In this document: positions 46,859 to 58,500 of the stretch, in pieces
Numbering within the stretch: the stretch's first letter is position 1
Layout of the letters: each line of letters begins with the position of its first letter
Assembly: GCA_004154925.1 (NCBI GenBank)
Contig: QJNS01000072.1
Span: 62,001-126,000 of the forward strand
Direction: 5' to 3'
DNA from: Monosporascus cannonballus
Taxonomy: Eukaryota > Ascomycota > Sordariomycetes > Xylariales
Length of the DNA: 64,000 bases
The notes under the pieces: generated by a model
Seen by the model: the letters and a program-made list of their open reading frames with translations, nothing else
What the model was told of the DNA's origin: nothing
Databases searched by the model: none
Translations under genes and position numbers: made by a program

Positions 46859-49768
46859 TCAGAATGGTTGAGGATTGTCCTCTCTGAAGAGCGAACGACT
46901 GCTATTCGGCAGGTGCGCCTGGGAAACCTCACCCCGCGCCTGTTTGTCGTACTGGAGCACGTTTCGTGGGCTCACTGTGTATTTACTGTGGCGCTTGATG
47001 CCCAGACGCTCGTTGTCGGACCGGCCGTAACCGAAGGCCCAACGGCCCTGCCTGTGCCAGTCCTCGCTAACATCGAGCCTGGCCCTCAGCTCCTCAGGGC
47101 TTCGGGGATAGTTGAAGGCGGGGTCCGTGCGTAGCTCCTCGTTACAGCAGAAGCTGATGATCTCCGCCAGGCAGGTGGCGGCGTGGGGTAAGCGGAACTG
47201 GTCCCTTTTGGGGACGAGGGATATGAGCCCAAAGACGTAAAAGATGAGGAGGGCCAGGACAAAGGCGAATGCCCCAATGTTCGGATACATGCGGACTATT
47301 CCGGACGGAGGAGTTAAGGCCAAGAACAAGCCGCCCGCTAAGACTGGTATCAGGATAAAGAACGGCGCCAAGAAAGAGATAAACGCAGCACGCCAATGCT
47401 TCTGCTTGATGGCCTTATACGTCGCTTCCCACGGCATGCATGCAGCGTAGTCCAACAGAAGCGACTTTTCCGCCCTTGAGCCTTCCTCCCGAGCGAGCTC
47501 CCCCCAAGGCGTCAGGATTCGCAAAGTGAGGTCCAAAGATTGGAAAGCCAGGAAGAGAATCATGCCGAGGAGAGAAGGGACAAATGAGTAGAGGAAGTTA
47601 GCCGCAGAAAATACACCCGCTGTAGGGGCGGCGCTGAGGCCTGGTAGGAAGCCCTGTCTCAGATCGGTGGCGCGGTTGAAGGAGACGACGATGAGGGCGA
47701 CGAGGAGGACGAAAGCCGACACAACGAAGAAGGTGATTTGACCGGTACGCAAGCACCATGGAAGGTAACGACTGCGGGCGTCCATGGTGTCTAGTCGCAG
47801 TCTTCTCGCAGACGACTCCTCTCGTAACCGGTCCCACATCTCGCCGCCTACCGAGTTGAACGCTATTTTCTCCTCGCCGTTGAGCACACCGATGCTGTAC
47901 CATCTGGGAAGCTCTGGTGCCTCGGCCGAATACCAGAAGCCAAGCTTCTCGACGTTATCTCTGAGCCAAAATCTCATGTTCTTCCGGCACGAGTACGTCT
48001 CTGTTCCGTGGTACTGGCGCAGCGAATTGCTCTGGGCGGAAATGAAGATGATGTCCGCAAGGGTCCTGAGGTCCCAGTTCGACAACATACCTGTCCGTCT
48101 GCCACGCCAGTAGATGAACATGATCACTGTCGCCGAAAGGAACGACACGTATAAAGCCACTAAAGTCCAGGCCACGGCCTGTACAGTCGCCCAAGTCCAG
48201 GTGCCGTCGACGAGCACGACCGCGAAAAGACTGCACTGCAGCGGGATCGTAAAATTCAGCAGCCAAACGTTCAAGACAGGTATCCAAACGTTCCAGGGGC
48301 CAACGAGTTGCGGCCAGAGGAACGACTTCGGATACAAAGGCAGGAAAACAGCATCTCGTCGCTCTTGTACGTCATCAGAAGCCATCAAGGAAAACGGCAA
48401 GACTCGAAACGCCGCAGTAATTACGCATTGGGCGTAGACAAGCAAGGCTGCTGCAAGGAGTTGTGGCAATATCCGAAACAAGAAGTAGTCGCCCCCATAG
48501 AGCGTATTACCGTACGGCATGAAGCCATTGCGGCCAACGGAGTATACAGCACAGAAGATCAGGGCGGCGATCATTAAGAGACACAGTGACATTAGGAGCA
48601 ACAAGGACTCATCGCGGAGGATCCAAGGTTTGAATGAGAGCGGAGGGGAACTTCCAACTTTCTCCAGATCAGCCGCATGTGCCACTGTAGGTTCGGCTTG
48701 CCAGCGCTCTACGTTCCTCGGTAGATTGAGGATAGAAGAAATGGCAGATTGAGGTGTGCGGGTGTGCTGCGCGCGGGAGTCATCCACCTCGTTATCAGCG
48801 TAACCGAGATGTTGTTCTGGGATAAGCATTGGGGTGATCCGACTCTCCGCGCCAGGAAACTCGATCGGAGGTAGTTCGCGAAAAGGTGTGTCCCTAGGCG
48901 AAGACGGGTGTGCCCTATGCCATTCCGGATGTCTGTCCTGGGGAAGCTCGTGGGTATATGACTGAGGCACCGTAGGACCGGCGGGTGATTGAACCCTCTT
49001 CTTTCGCAGCTGAACGGGAGAGGGTTCAGAAATTCGACTTGACTCTGGCAACAGGCGCGAGGGCTCAGGCTGCGGCTGACGCTGAGGTCGAGACTGAAAT
49101 AAACCAGGCGTGGCATTAGGGACGAGGTGATGTATCCTCGGATAGGATTTATTGCTCTCGGACGAATCATGCTTCGGGTATCCTCGCTGGCCATCTTCCC
49201 GGGCCCGGGTCAGAGCCTCTAGGGCGTACTGAATGTAAGGGCCATCTGGGACGCCGGGTGTGATAGAGCGATCGATAGCCTTAACCAGCTCGTCCTTGAA
49301 GTCCCTAGATAGGGAGGGGTCTTGTAAAGCAGTCAGAGCGGCCATAGGCAGCTGCACTCCGTTAAATTGACCGAGGGAATCTGGTGTCATGGGTTGATTG
49401 ACGCGCGGATGGCCAAATAACCCCTCCTGGTCTTCAGGAATGGTAGGAGGTGCTGGATTTTGGTGATTCATGGGGGGCTGGGGAGGGTCTTGAAGGATGG
49501 AGACCTGTGAAGTGGTAGTGGCAGTATAGTTGGGGTGTAACCTTCCTGGACGCGGGTGCTTGGATGAGCGGCCACCTGCAATGTCTACATCAAAAACAGA
49601 TTGTAGAGAGGAGGTGGCCGATGTACTGTCTTGCTCGACACGACCGAAATGTTGGTGTGGATGGTTTAAGTTCATGTCTGTGTCCGTATGCACCACCATA
49701 TATGTGTGTCTGGACCCCTGTGGCTGCTCCCTCTCCACCTGGTCGAACTGGCCAATCATTAACTTCAA
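46859..49768 (-). CDS. DUF3433-type multi-pass membrane protein
   Basis: A single frame of 969 residues. Residues 1-380 are disordered and rich in Pro/Gln/Ser/His. The rest alternates long hydrophobic segments with soluble loops: first span about 388-410 (LLLLMSLCLLMIAALIFCAV), then spans around ILPQLLAAALLVYAQCVITA, WIPVLNVWLLNFTIPL, AVAWTLVALYVSFLSATVIM, ITFFVVSAFVLLVALIVVSF, FVPSLLGMILFLAF, ISFLAPFFILIPVLAGGLFL and IGAFAFVLALLIFYVFGLIS. Loop signatures PLYPKSFLWPQ, WDLRTLADIIFISAQSN and DYAACMPWEATYKAIKQKHW are those I associate with the fungal DUF3433 domain. The function of the family is unknown. It is probably a plasma- or endomembrane protein. A later Met (MVVHTDTDMN) is an alternative start. 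No intron needed. Confidence 0.85.
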   Translation of the reverse strand: MKLMIGQFDQVEREQPQGSRHTYMVVHTDTDMNLNHPHQHFGRVEQDSTSATSSLQSVFDVDIAGGRSSKHPRPGRLHPNYTATTTSQVSILQDPPQPPMNHQNPAPPTIPEDQEGLFGHPRVNQPMTPDSLGQFNGVQLPMAALTALQDPSLSRDFKDELVKAIDRSITPGVPDGPYIQYALEALTRAREDGQRGYPKHDSSESNKSYPRIHHLVPNATPGLFQSRPQRQPQPEPSRLLPESSRISEPSPVQLRKKRVQSPAGPTVPQSYTHELPQDRHPEWHRAHPSSPRDTPFRELPPIEFPGAESRITPMLIPEQHLGYADNEVDDSRAQHTRTPQSAISSILNLPRNVERWQAEPTVAHAADLEKVGSSPPLSFKPWILRDESLLLLMSLCLLMIAALIFCAVYSVGRNGFMPYGNTLYGGDYFLFRILPQLLAAALLVYAQCVITAAFRVLPFSLMASDDVQERRDAVFLPLYPKSFLWPQLVGPWNVWIPVLNVWLLNFTIPLQCSLFAVVLVDGTWTWATVQAVAWTLVALYVSFLSATVIMFIYWRGRRTGMLSNWDLRTLADIIFISAQSNSLRQYHGTETYSCRKNMRFWLRDNVEKLGFWYSAEAPELPRWYSIGVLNGEEKIAFNSVGGEMWDRLREESSARRLRLDTMDARSRYLPWCLRTGQITFFVVSAFVLLVALIVVSFNRATDLRQGFLPGLSAAPTAGVFSAANFLYSFVPSLLGMILFLAFQSLDLTLRILTPWGELAREEGSRAEKSLLLDYAACMPWEATYKAIKQKHWRAAFISFLAPFFILIPVLAGGLFLALTPPSGIVRMYPNIGAFAFVLALLIFYVFGLISLVPKRDQFRLPHAATCLAEIISFCCNEELRTDPAFNYPRSPEELRARLDVSEDWHRQGRWAFGYGRSDNERLGIKRHSKYTVSPRNVLQYDKQARGEVSQAHLPNSSRSLFREDNPQPF

Positions 49769-51607
49769 CGTACTGTGGCTTGCTGTGGATGCAGATGGAG
49801 ATGCAGAAAATGCGTGGAAGGCATGACGGGAAATTTCAAGATTGAAATATGGTTGGGCGGGTTTTTTACCGCATCTTGTTGAACAAGAGGAGGCTGGTCT
49901 TTCTGGCGGTAAACCCTGTTCATCTCCGTTATACGGAAGGTTGGGCAGCTACATACACCCCGCCCAGCCACTCGACCGGCTTAAACCAGATCTCAATGGA
50001 TAGGTACATATGCATCCACATGTCCTTCATTTGGCATCCTTTAGACTCAATCTAGCGTATACGGTTATCACTGCTATTAGGCTCAAACAGCCGCATAGTG
50101 GGTAGCCCTATACACCCACCTATGTATGTTTTAGATCAGTCTGGTATAGACATCAGGAGTTACAATAGACATTTGAACGTATGGACACCAGACAGTACTA
50201 TAGGTACCTTCGTGACCCAAGTAACCATGCACACCAGCCACACTGAATCGGGAGAAAACGCTCTGGTGGGGATTGTGGGGCTAAGAAACCCTGCGGGGTG
50301 GTGGGACAGCCCGGACAGGTGGGCGATTGGAATCCCGCCTACGTGGCTCAGTTGAGCGAATCCGGGTTAGGCTACACTATCCTTGCTTGGCGTCTTAACG
50401 AAAAGCTTGGCAGCCTCTGACGTTCATCATTATTTGTATCTGATATTGCTCGCACGGATGTTCTAGTCCTTCATTTTGCAGTCTCGACGGCAGCGAGCAG
50501 TACCAGAATAAGTCGAGGCAACGTAGAATCCCGGATCTTCCAAAATATAAATACACGCGATTTATTGGGATGGGCCCTGCCTCTGCCTCCTGAACCATGT
50601 GAGCGAACCCAGAAAATCACGACCAGTTACCAAAGTAACAAAGTCTTGAAGCCCTATCATAGTCTATGTGTGCCGCCATATACAAATCGATGCAACTCAG
50701 CTTGTCTCTCGCATGACCGGCGGAAAGGGCCCTTTACGTATACCATGTGACCTTGATACGAGCGCCTGTCAGGTTGTTATCGATGTACATCTGGTTTGGT
50801 CTGCACGTTATTTCAGCCTCCTGGCGACTTATACTTCAGCCCAAACTTCCCACGACTGCGATTCGATAAGAGACGACGAAAGATCTAGAACATACACATC
50901 TCTTCCTCAAGCCGCCTTCGGAGTTAGGCACTGTGTTTTAATTACCATACACTCTGCAGTGCGGACACTGGATGCTCTTCGTGTTGATATCACTGAAGCC
51001 ATATTAACATCTTGGCAAATATCATGCCTTGAACAGGGTAGAAACGCCCAATTATATTCTCCCCTTAGTAGACAAGCTTGAAGTCCCCGCCGGTTTGGTA
51101 GCCTTGCTGAGCGTCGGTCTGCAAAAAAAGCTTCCGGCGTGTGCAACTCATCAAGTGTATCAGCTAGGAAACTGTCCCTTATTCGCATCTGGCTCTCTCC
51201 ACTGGACATCTAGCTATCTTTCGTTTGGTATTGCCTTAATCAGCCGGATTCAAAACTCGAGTGATGGCAATAATACTAAGTGGAAATAAGACGAGACCGC
51301 TAGACCCATTGCTTTGGGCAATTGATTCCACGCCTACGATTGAGATCGATTTGCACTGAAGCCTCGATCCCCAAATCCCACCCAATGCACGCCCCAAAGC
51401 ATCTACCGGTTATATGAGTTGAGGCTGAGTGATTCCCTTTGGGCTAAGGCGGTGGAGACGGTAATGCCTTGCGTCCAACCTCATTGTGTGCGCAAACATC
51501 GCCTATCGAGAGGCCCGTGGGCATCTACTCTCCCTACGTCTACTTGTGATACGGATTTGCTTCTACTATAAAGCAGTTGAACGGATTCTCCCTTCTAGCC
51601 ATCTCAA
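49769..51607. other. Gene-poor stretch, no supported gene
   Basis: 1.8 kb holding the promoter of the DUF3433-type gene at its left end. Frames up to 137 codons (50668-51081) carry no recognised motif. Confidence 0.5.
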
Positions 51608-51886
51608 ATGTCGCTGGTCGGGAAGCTGGCGCCGTCGTTGGATGAATTTCAGGGGGTGATGGAATGGATCGCTGGAGGGCTTACAAGATACGCCGACATC
51701 ACCTGGTGAGCAAGCCGGCCTGAGATAGCGTAACTCGCTATCCACTAACTCAATTGCAACAGGGTCTGGTTGTATGTGTTAACCAGCTGCCATTTACTAC
51801 CTGGAGTGATCATGCCATGGCTTTTTCTGCCTCGCCAGCAGATGGATCGACGGGGCGGGACTGGTTTGATCTCCCAGAAAGGCTAA
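51608..51886 (+). CDS. Possible two-exon gene for a 73-residue hydrophobic protein
   Basis: ATG at 51608 opens exon 51608-51705. A 57-nt intron (GTGAGC donor, CCACTAACTC branch, CAACAG acceptor, all textbook) joins it in frame to 51763-51886, ending TAA. The product starts MSLVGKLAPSLDEFQG, has a Trp-rich centre at the splice (YADITW-VWLYVL) and a hydrophobic segment VWLYVLTSCHLLPGVIMPWL, then a short basic tail. No family recognised. The good intron signals and preserved frame support it. The lack of homology, the small size and the gene-poor neighbourhood argue for caution. The hydrophobic segment could span a membrane. Confidence 0.4.
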
Positions 51887-52196
51887 GAGTCAACTCGCAA
51901 CTACTCCTACGAGGCTTAAGGGGGAGAGACGAACATCTATAAAACACAGCGGTTCCTTTATGACAAATGAATACAATGGACAGACAGACAGCAACAGGAA
52001 CTAGCACTGAGACACCATCCCCGCTGGCCTTCTCCCGATGCTCCTGGCCAAGCCAATCCAATAAGTCTTCGTCGGAAATCCAATACGGTCATCTAGCTCA
52101 CCATCTCTAGGTTACAGGACAGTTCGCTTGGCCCTGTGATCACTTGCAATATGTCGATGGTCACCGTGGCACCACGCAACGATTCCCTGATGGCGA

Positions 52197-53660
52197 ATGT
52201 CGCTCCCCGCAATGCTACAGGGATGCCCCCCAAATTTGAACAGCTCGGAAGCGGTTGGCATGGTGCCTCGCAACCTAGCACACCACACCCTGGGACATTA
52301 CGACTCCTCGTCTGCAAGTTCAACCATTAGCGAGACTGCCTCAGGGTCTGAGATCTCCGTTATGATAATGATAACGCAGATGGTTAAGGAGCAGGTTATC
52401 CCCTTGCGAAGCGTCACGCCTGACTTGCTGCCTTCTCTTACTTCCAGCATGGCTCTCCCTTCAGTTCCTGGCTGCAACTGCAACAGCATGTGTTCCGACG
52501 AGGAAGGCTCCCCGGGCCTCACTTTCTGTGTTCAACAGTGCTTGTATAACTGGGATTCGATGGACATAGACGGCGGCGAAGATGGGAACCTTGTCCAACG
52601 CGGGGACTTGAAAACCCCCCCTATTATGTCAACTCTTCTTCCATCGGACGGCCTCACTCTTCCGAGTATGGCTCTCCCGGCCGCGATCCTACCCACAGTC
52701 GATACTGGTCTTCCCGGCGTTGATGCTGTCATATGTAGGGAGGGGGTATTCTTCCTACGGTTGATCTTCCCTCAGGTAGCTTCTCGTCTCTCACCCTCTC
52801 GGTCCTGTCGATCTCAGACACCCTGCAACCGAGACACTTTTATCTAGGGAGGATGGTATTCTCGCGGTTGATATCCCGACAGTCGAATTCCCGTCTCTTA
52901 CTCTGCCAACTTTGTCACCCTCGGTTCTACCTACCTTGCCCTCACTGCCAGCCTCAGAGCTGCTTACGGTCGAGACCCTTTTACCTACGGTAGCGAAAAG
53001 CCTCAGGGCGGTCAATCTATCGTCTCCCGTCCTTCCAGGTCTCCATATCCCACACCTCTCCTCGCTCCCAATGCTTCCAACATCAGTTCTACCTACGCTC
53101 CCATCTTTGCCGACACCAACCCTGCCTGTAGTCGATACCATCCTGCCGAGGCAGTTCATCCCGGGTCTATACACGCTGCCCGTTGATCCCGCCCTATCGG
53201 TTTACTTACTGACGACGCGATGCTTCCCCTGCCGACTGCTTCGCCAACGCTCAGGGTACCCTCTCTTGACGGAAGTGTTCCGATACCGACTGTCTTCCCT
53301 ACCGACATGAATATGTCCACTTCCACCCCGACGGCAGTGCCTGGCTTTCCCGGGATCTGCGAGCTCGACTGCGACAGCCACTTCCAGAGCGCGGGCATCG
53401 TCGGCGAGGTCCAGAAGTGCCGGGAGAAGTGTGCCATGAACTGCTCCGGGATGTACGGCGATGCTGGTTCCATCGTCAAGAAGCAGATACTACCATCGCC
53501 CACACCATCCTTCATAATGCCTCCCGCAACCGCTTACTGCTTCAGTCCTCGACGTGCTGAAGAAGCTAATGGTCCCATAGGCGCTCTGATCTGTTTCGAT
53601 ACCTATCTTGCCACACGCCCCGAGATTCCACATGTGGCCGGTACCGCTGTCACGAACTAG
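52197..53660 (+). pseudogene. Frameshifted Cys/Pro-rich repeat protein gene
   Basis: Coding-like sequence runs in one frame to about 52743, shifts, runs with a second shift to about 53210 and returns to the first frame until TAG at 53658-53660. Two related cysteine modules are visible: GCNCNSMC..LTFCVQQC (about 52470-52540) and CELDCDSHF..VQKCREKCAMNC (about 53357-53445). Between them lies a degenerate Leu/Pro linker repeat (VLPTLPSLP twice, plus LPTVD and VETLLP units). The first shift falls in a G5 run at 52741-52745. The reading frame suggests an extracellular repeat protein, but no convincing signal peptide or start was found, and introns cannot be excluded as an explanation for some frame changes. 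Family not recognised. Confidence 0.45.
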
Positions 53661-54300
53661 GCGGTTCGCGGTGGTAAAGGGTTCTAGGAAATGATTGGAT
53701 TGTGTTGGGAAATGGTACGGCCGTTTCTAGGCTTTGGATTGATGATATCACTCTTTGAATATCTCGACGGTCCTTGTCTTGACAAGTGAATGAATGTATT
53801 GGATGAATGGCGATGGATGACACTCGCTCTTGGGACGCCAGCTAGTTTAGCCTAGTAATAGTACCGAGCAATCTTAGCAGGTTGTCATGACGTGATTCAC
53901 ATTCTCACGGAAACTCTGCTTTTGTTATTAGCACACGGTCTCATTACTTTAATATACCCAGATGACAATTGAAGACAGCAAGCTATCAACCTCGGCTCAC
54001 AGGGAGAACCTCCCAAGGGGCTCGGTTACAGCAAGCCAATCGCGGCACTAAAATCGTGGAGATATCCTGCACTGGAACACACTTCAGAGCTTTGTACGCA
54101 TCTTTTATTTGACACATTAGTGCAGTGCCGATCAAGACGAGAGGAGCACACAGGTTCCATCAACTATGAATTTTTCTACAATAAATACCGTTAAATCCTT
54201 TCCCACTCACTCGCCACATACCTCCACAGCCCCAGCCCCGGTCCACATGTCCGGGCCTTGAACAACTCGCTGGGCTAAATGGCAACGAGGAAAGCGCCTG
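53661..54300. other. Intergenic, no gene seen
   Basis: 3' flank of the Cys/Pro-rich gene and 3' flank of the deuterolysin pseudogene (convergent). No frame of interest. Confidence 0.5.
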
Positions 54301-55565
54301 ACAGCCAACGTAGATGGCGTTGGCAAAGAGTCTGCCACAAATTAGTATTGCGTGCCGGAGGCTAGGGTCTTACCTTCTTCTGGCATTGTCTATCAGGGAA
54401 GATAGGAACATAAAGAGGGGTAGTCCGATATTAGAGATCCGGTATACTCACTGCGCAGGGATCAGCCTTCGGGGGTAAAAAAGAGGGAAGAAAAGAGATA
54501 CAGAGCGAAAGGGGAATCAGATCACACATACCGTGTAGGTATCAGCATGTCGCAGGTTCTGCGCCGCCGAGAGGCCGCGGACGCCGTTGTAGCCGTAGGT
54601 GCCGAAGTCCTCGGCGCTGGCGATCTGTGAGAGGTGGGTGACCTCGTGGAGGGTGGTGATGGCCTGGTCCTGGCCGTGGCAGGTGCGCGTGAGCGCCGGC
54701 AGCCCGCTGAAGTATAGCGGGCAGTTGACCATGAACGAGGCCGACGGCACCGTGTACGCCAGCACGTTGCTCGCGCACGCGCCGTACACGTCCGAGCAGG
54801 AGTACCGTGCCACGCCCGAGCTCGAGCTGCCGCACTCCGACGCCACCCGGTTGAAGACGCCCGACACCGTCGAGCGCACGCTCGAGGTGCTGGACTTGTC
54901 TGGGGCCGGGTGTCAGCACCTGGCTGCTTACTCGCGGGGGCGGGGCCGAATTGGCGGACGGCGCCGGAGATGCTGGGGTATGGGTTACTCACAGTACTCG
55001 GTGAGCTTAGCGGCGTTTCCGGACGCCGCAGCCGTCGCGGCGCTCCTGGCCAGGCTCGGCGTAAGCGAAGACGCCCTCCGAGGAGAGGTCTACCACGCCG
55101 CCGCCGCTGAGGTCGTAGGTTTGGGCGATGTCGAAGGTGGTCTCCAGGGTCGCCCTCGCACCGATGGTCTCGAAGACGTCCTCGGCAAGGTCGGTGGTCA
55201 GGGCGCGGAGGCGAATACCCTCAAAGGCCACCTTGCTGTCTTTTTTCGGGGGTTACTGTTAGCGATTCTTTCTCCTTTTCTCAGAAGATGATGAACGTGA
55301 TAAAGAGGAGGATAGGGGGAGAATAGGTTAGGGGCAACGCACTAGCTTGGAAGACGTCGACCTTCTCGACAGCGGCCTCGTCGAGGAAAGAACCCGTCTT
55401 GAAGAGCTTCAGATCCGTTTCTCCGTTGTTGATGATGCTGGCCTTCACAGCGGTGTTGCCCACCATCTCCAGCTTGACATCGAGGGGTGAGTCGCGCTTG
55501 CCAATGTCGACAGAGACAGCGCTGGCCAGAGAGGCTAGGAGGGAAACACCGGTCAGAACCTTCAT
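54301..55565 (-). pseudogene. Decayed deuterolysin (M35 metalloprotease) gene
   Basis: Deuterolysins are secreted zinc endopeptidases made as preproproteins. Exon 55565-55343 gives a signal peptide (MKVLTGVSLLASLASAVS) and propeptide start. A GTGCGT..CTAAC..AAG intron leads to 55239-54993 (KVAFEGIRLR, AQTYDLSGGG). GTGAGT..CAG leads to 54899-54532, the catalytic part, with HEVTH, the Asp of AEDFGTYGY, and LSAAQNLRHADTYT. LFANAIYVGC, the usual family end, is found at 54330-54301 after a further gap. Defects: within exon 2 the frame shifts by one at about 55061-55055 (AYAEPG to ARSAATAAASGNAAK), and the segment that normally holds the propeptide cleavage site and first cysteines is missing. The last exon joins one base out of frame. 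The family's terminal stop is absent (CAG follows the final Cys). The zinc site itself is intact. Confidence 0.7.
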
Positions 55566-58500
55566 CTTGACTAGTTAGCGAGCTTGTTCGGATCTAGGAC
55601 TGGTTGAGGTTGTTACTGACACGAGACCTCTGGAAGCCCGGTTCGGAGCCTCCTTTCTATACACGGCCACGGACATGACTCCTTCCCGGTGCACTCCCAT
55701 GTCAAAAGATGCAGCTGGCAGCATTTCCCGAAGAGTTCTATAAGACATGTCAGGCAATACTGAACGCACGGGGAAACTATCTCCATATCATTCCAACACA
55801 TTTCGACGAGACCATCCCCCAAGAGAATCAAAATAACTTACGGCAATGTAACCCATACCACCGTATAGGTCAATAACCGATACTTACCGACCCAGTAAGG
55901 TTAAGTTCGTGGGATGCAATGTTGTTCTACTGCTAGCGCCGGGAGAATTTATCATTTACAGAGTCACTTAAACGAGACACTGTCAGCAAATCGGGCTACT
56001 GCTGGCTTGGGAAGGTGCCCCTTCGTGACCTTGGGCATGTCATGTTGTTATCCAATCACATAGAATGTGATATGGGATGTGGCGGTCGTCGTTAGTATAT
56101 GCCTGACAAAGTCGTATCTTGGGGATCGTGAACGCCGAGGTATAGGCTCCTCGAACCCTCATCTCCGCAAGCTATGTATAGCTTCAAGGGATAGGAAACC
56201 AACAAGGCAAGCTCATGCCAAGCTCCTTAATGAAGGTCGGTATAAGTTCAATTCGAGAGCTGGTTTAAACAAATTGCCGCCAATGATAGGAGATGGGATT
56301 GTATTGTGTCTATCTCGAACATTTTTGAAGCTTGGGTTTCCGAGGATGTTTGTGCTGTGAAAGCTAGTCTTGTCGTTTATACTGAATGTTGCCGCTCAGA
56401 ACTCACCAATGGGATATGTCGGTAGGCCTGTGCAACTGTCAATGCTTCTAGGGTCTCGATTGGTGGGTTTCCCAAGCCATCAGTCAACGCCTGGGTAATA
56501 TCAAAGACAAAGCACCCCCATACCTAACCTCTCGGCACACCCCAAGATCGTGGTCAAGCATCCCCGAAGGTCTAACGGCATGGTAGTGAGGCATCTTCAA
56601 CCAGCAGGTCGTGACATCGTGGCGTGATAGTGGCTTCCTGGTGCTACGGTAGCCCCACGTTATCGCGGCTGAGTTGATGCAGGAGCTTCCCCTCCTACCA
56701 TTTTGAAATAGCTCTTTAGCTGGGGCCGCCGGCATAAGGCCTCGATTATCTCTGAGCCTTAATCGTCGGGGTGCGCAAACGCTTGGCGATTTCCAATGTA
56801 AAGTAATATATCACATTTTCCGTCAACCATCCTTATCCCCGGGGGAGGGGGGGGTTCCCTTTTGAAAAGTTATGGGGGCTCTATCAAACCTGGTTATTAT
56901 AACTCTCGGGGTTCTCAACATCCTGACACAACTGTTCAACTGGTCGTGATGAGACACTATTGAAGTTGAATAGTAAAGACATTGCTGTAAGCGCTGGCTG
57001 TCGATTTTATCGTCTCTACAGACTTCCAAGGGAAGAGGCCCGTGGAATGTAGTGTTATGACGGAACCTCAAGCCCCGAGGAGGGGCAGCCGAGATAAAAG
57101 ACTATGAAGCACCTCCTAGATCTTCCGCCTACTGATGATTGCACGCACTCCCATAACTGCTTATCCACTTGTTACTAGCAGCATTTTGCGCCGGAATATG
57201 CCGTGCAGGTGCTTATTGCTACTATAACAGAAACATATATTTCAGACGCACTCACATCCCCAGTCTGTCTGGGCTTGAGGGGGCTATTTGCTACGGTATT
57301 GATAAGGATGACTGGCATCCTCCTCAAAATAGTAGTAGCTCCACCAATGAAACTCGTGAATCAACAGCCTTTCTACCATATCACTCGCTTTATCGCTACT
57401 GCCATGGCTAGTCTCCCCGGCCTTCTGGCCACAGAGGTCGGTTGCGCTGGAGCTGGTGGTTGCAGGCCGGTGCGCAGTTCGTCGGGAACCATTCCGCCGA
57501 AAGAAACTTGAACATGAGTACCGTCGGCATGGACGCGACGGCGCAGGAAAACATTGCTATGCAAGCTCTGCCGTCGCATTGCGTCACTGTTGTTGTGAAG
57601 ACGTAGTTGGACGGCCAAGGCGCGTCGCCGGTCGGTAAGCGTGCAGATTGCCGCGGTGGGGCCGTGTTTCCCGGGGTCCGTGAATTTCGGCAGCTGCGCC
57701 GCCGGGCCCGGCTGGAAGTAAGTCACTCGCAGTCCACCGCAGCTGGCGCTGCGCAATGGTGGTGGGGTCACTGCCACCACCGGATGGGAGAGGGCACAAT
57801 CGTCCTGGCCGCTCGCCGTCCTTTACATATACGGTGTTGCGAGGCCAGACAACTTGCTAGCCGCCGAAGATGTAGCTCAGGTTAGCTGAATTACCTATAA
57901 ACAGTAAAATGAGTCAATATAAAGGATCTGAGCCGAAATAAAAGTGCGATTAACAGTACGAGGTACCGCTTTCCGTATCTTGATGGAAAGATACGACACT
58001 GCGTTCATCCGCCCCTTATTCACAAGGTGACCCTGGGCGCTGCGTGCTTATGTAGTCATTGAACTGGTCAAACTACCATATTCCGGGATTATTGCAGTTA
58101 GTGCCGTACATCCCCCATATGTCTAGATCCTTCTTGCCACATAAACTAGGTATCTGAAATTCCTGGATCCTTTAAACAAATTTATATGGGAAATATTGAA
58201 AACGAAACAACGGGCGATTGTACCACACTAACTAGAAAGATCCCCGGGGGTTGTAGCTCGCGTAGCTACTCGCTAAATCCGATGCCCCTACGATAGTAAT
58301 GTTTGTTACTCTAGTCGCTAGCTATACGCCGCCGGGCACATTGTAATGTCTGTATCGTTGTTGCCAGATGAGGCAGCTAAGACGGCTGTAAGTTGATATG
58401 GTGGCTGAAGTAGCTCCTCTCTGACCGTCCACGCTCTAGCTCGAGTCTTATTAATCCCTTGTTGCCCTAGTGAATAGTCCAGGTGAGGCGGACGTACAGT

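Noticed and set aside
57373..57780. 135-codon minus-strand frame in a GC-rich patch
   Set aside because: Some protein-like stretches but no family, no intron structure and competing frames; not enough to call.
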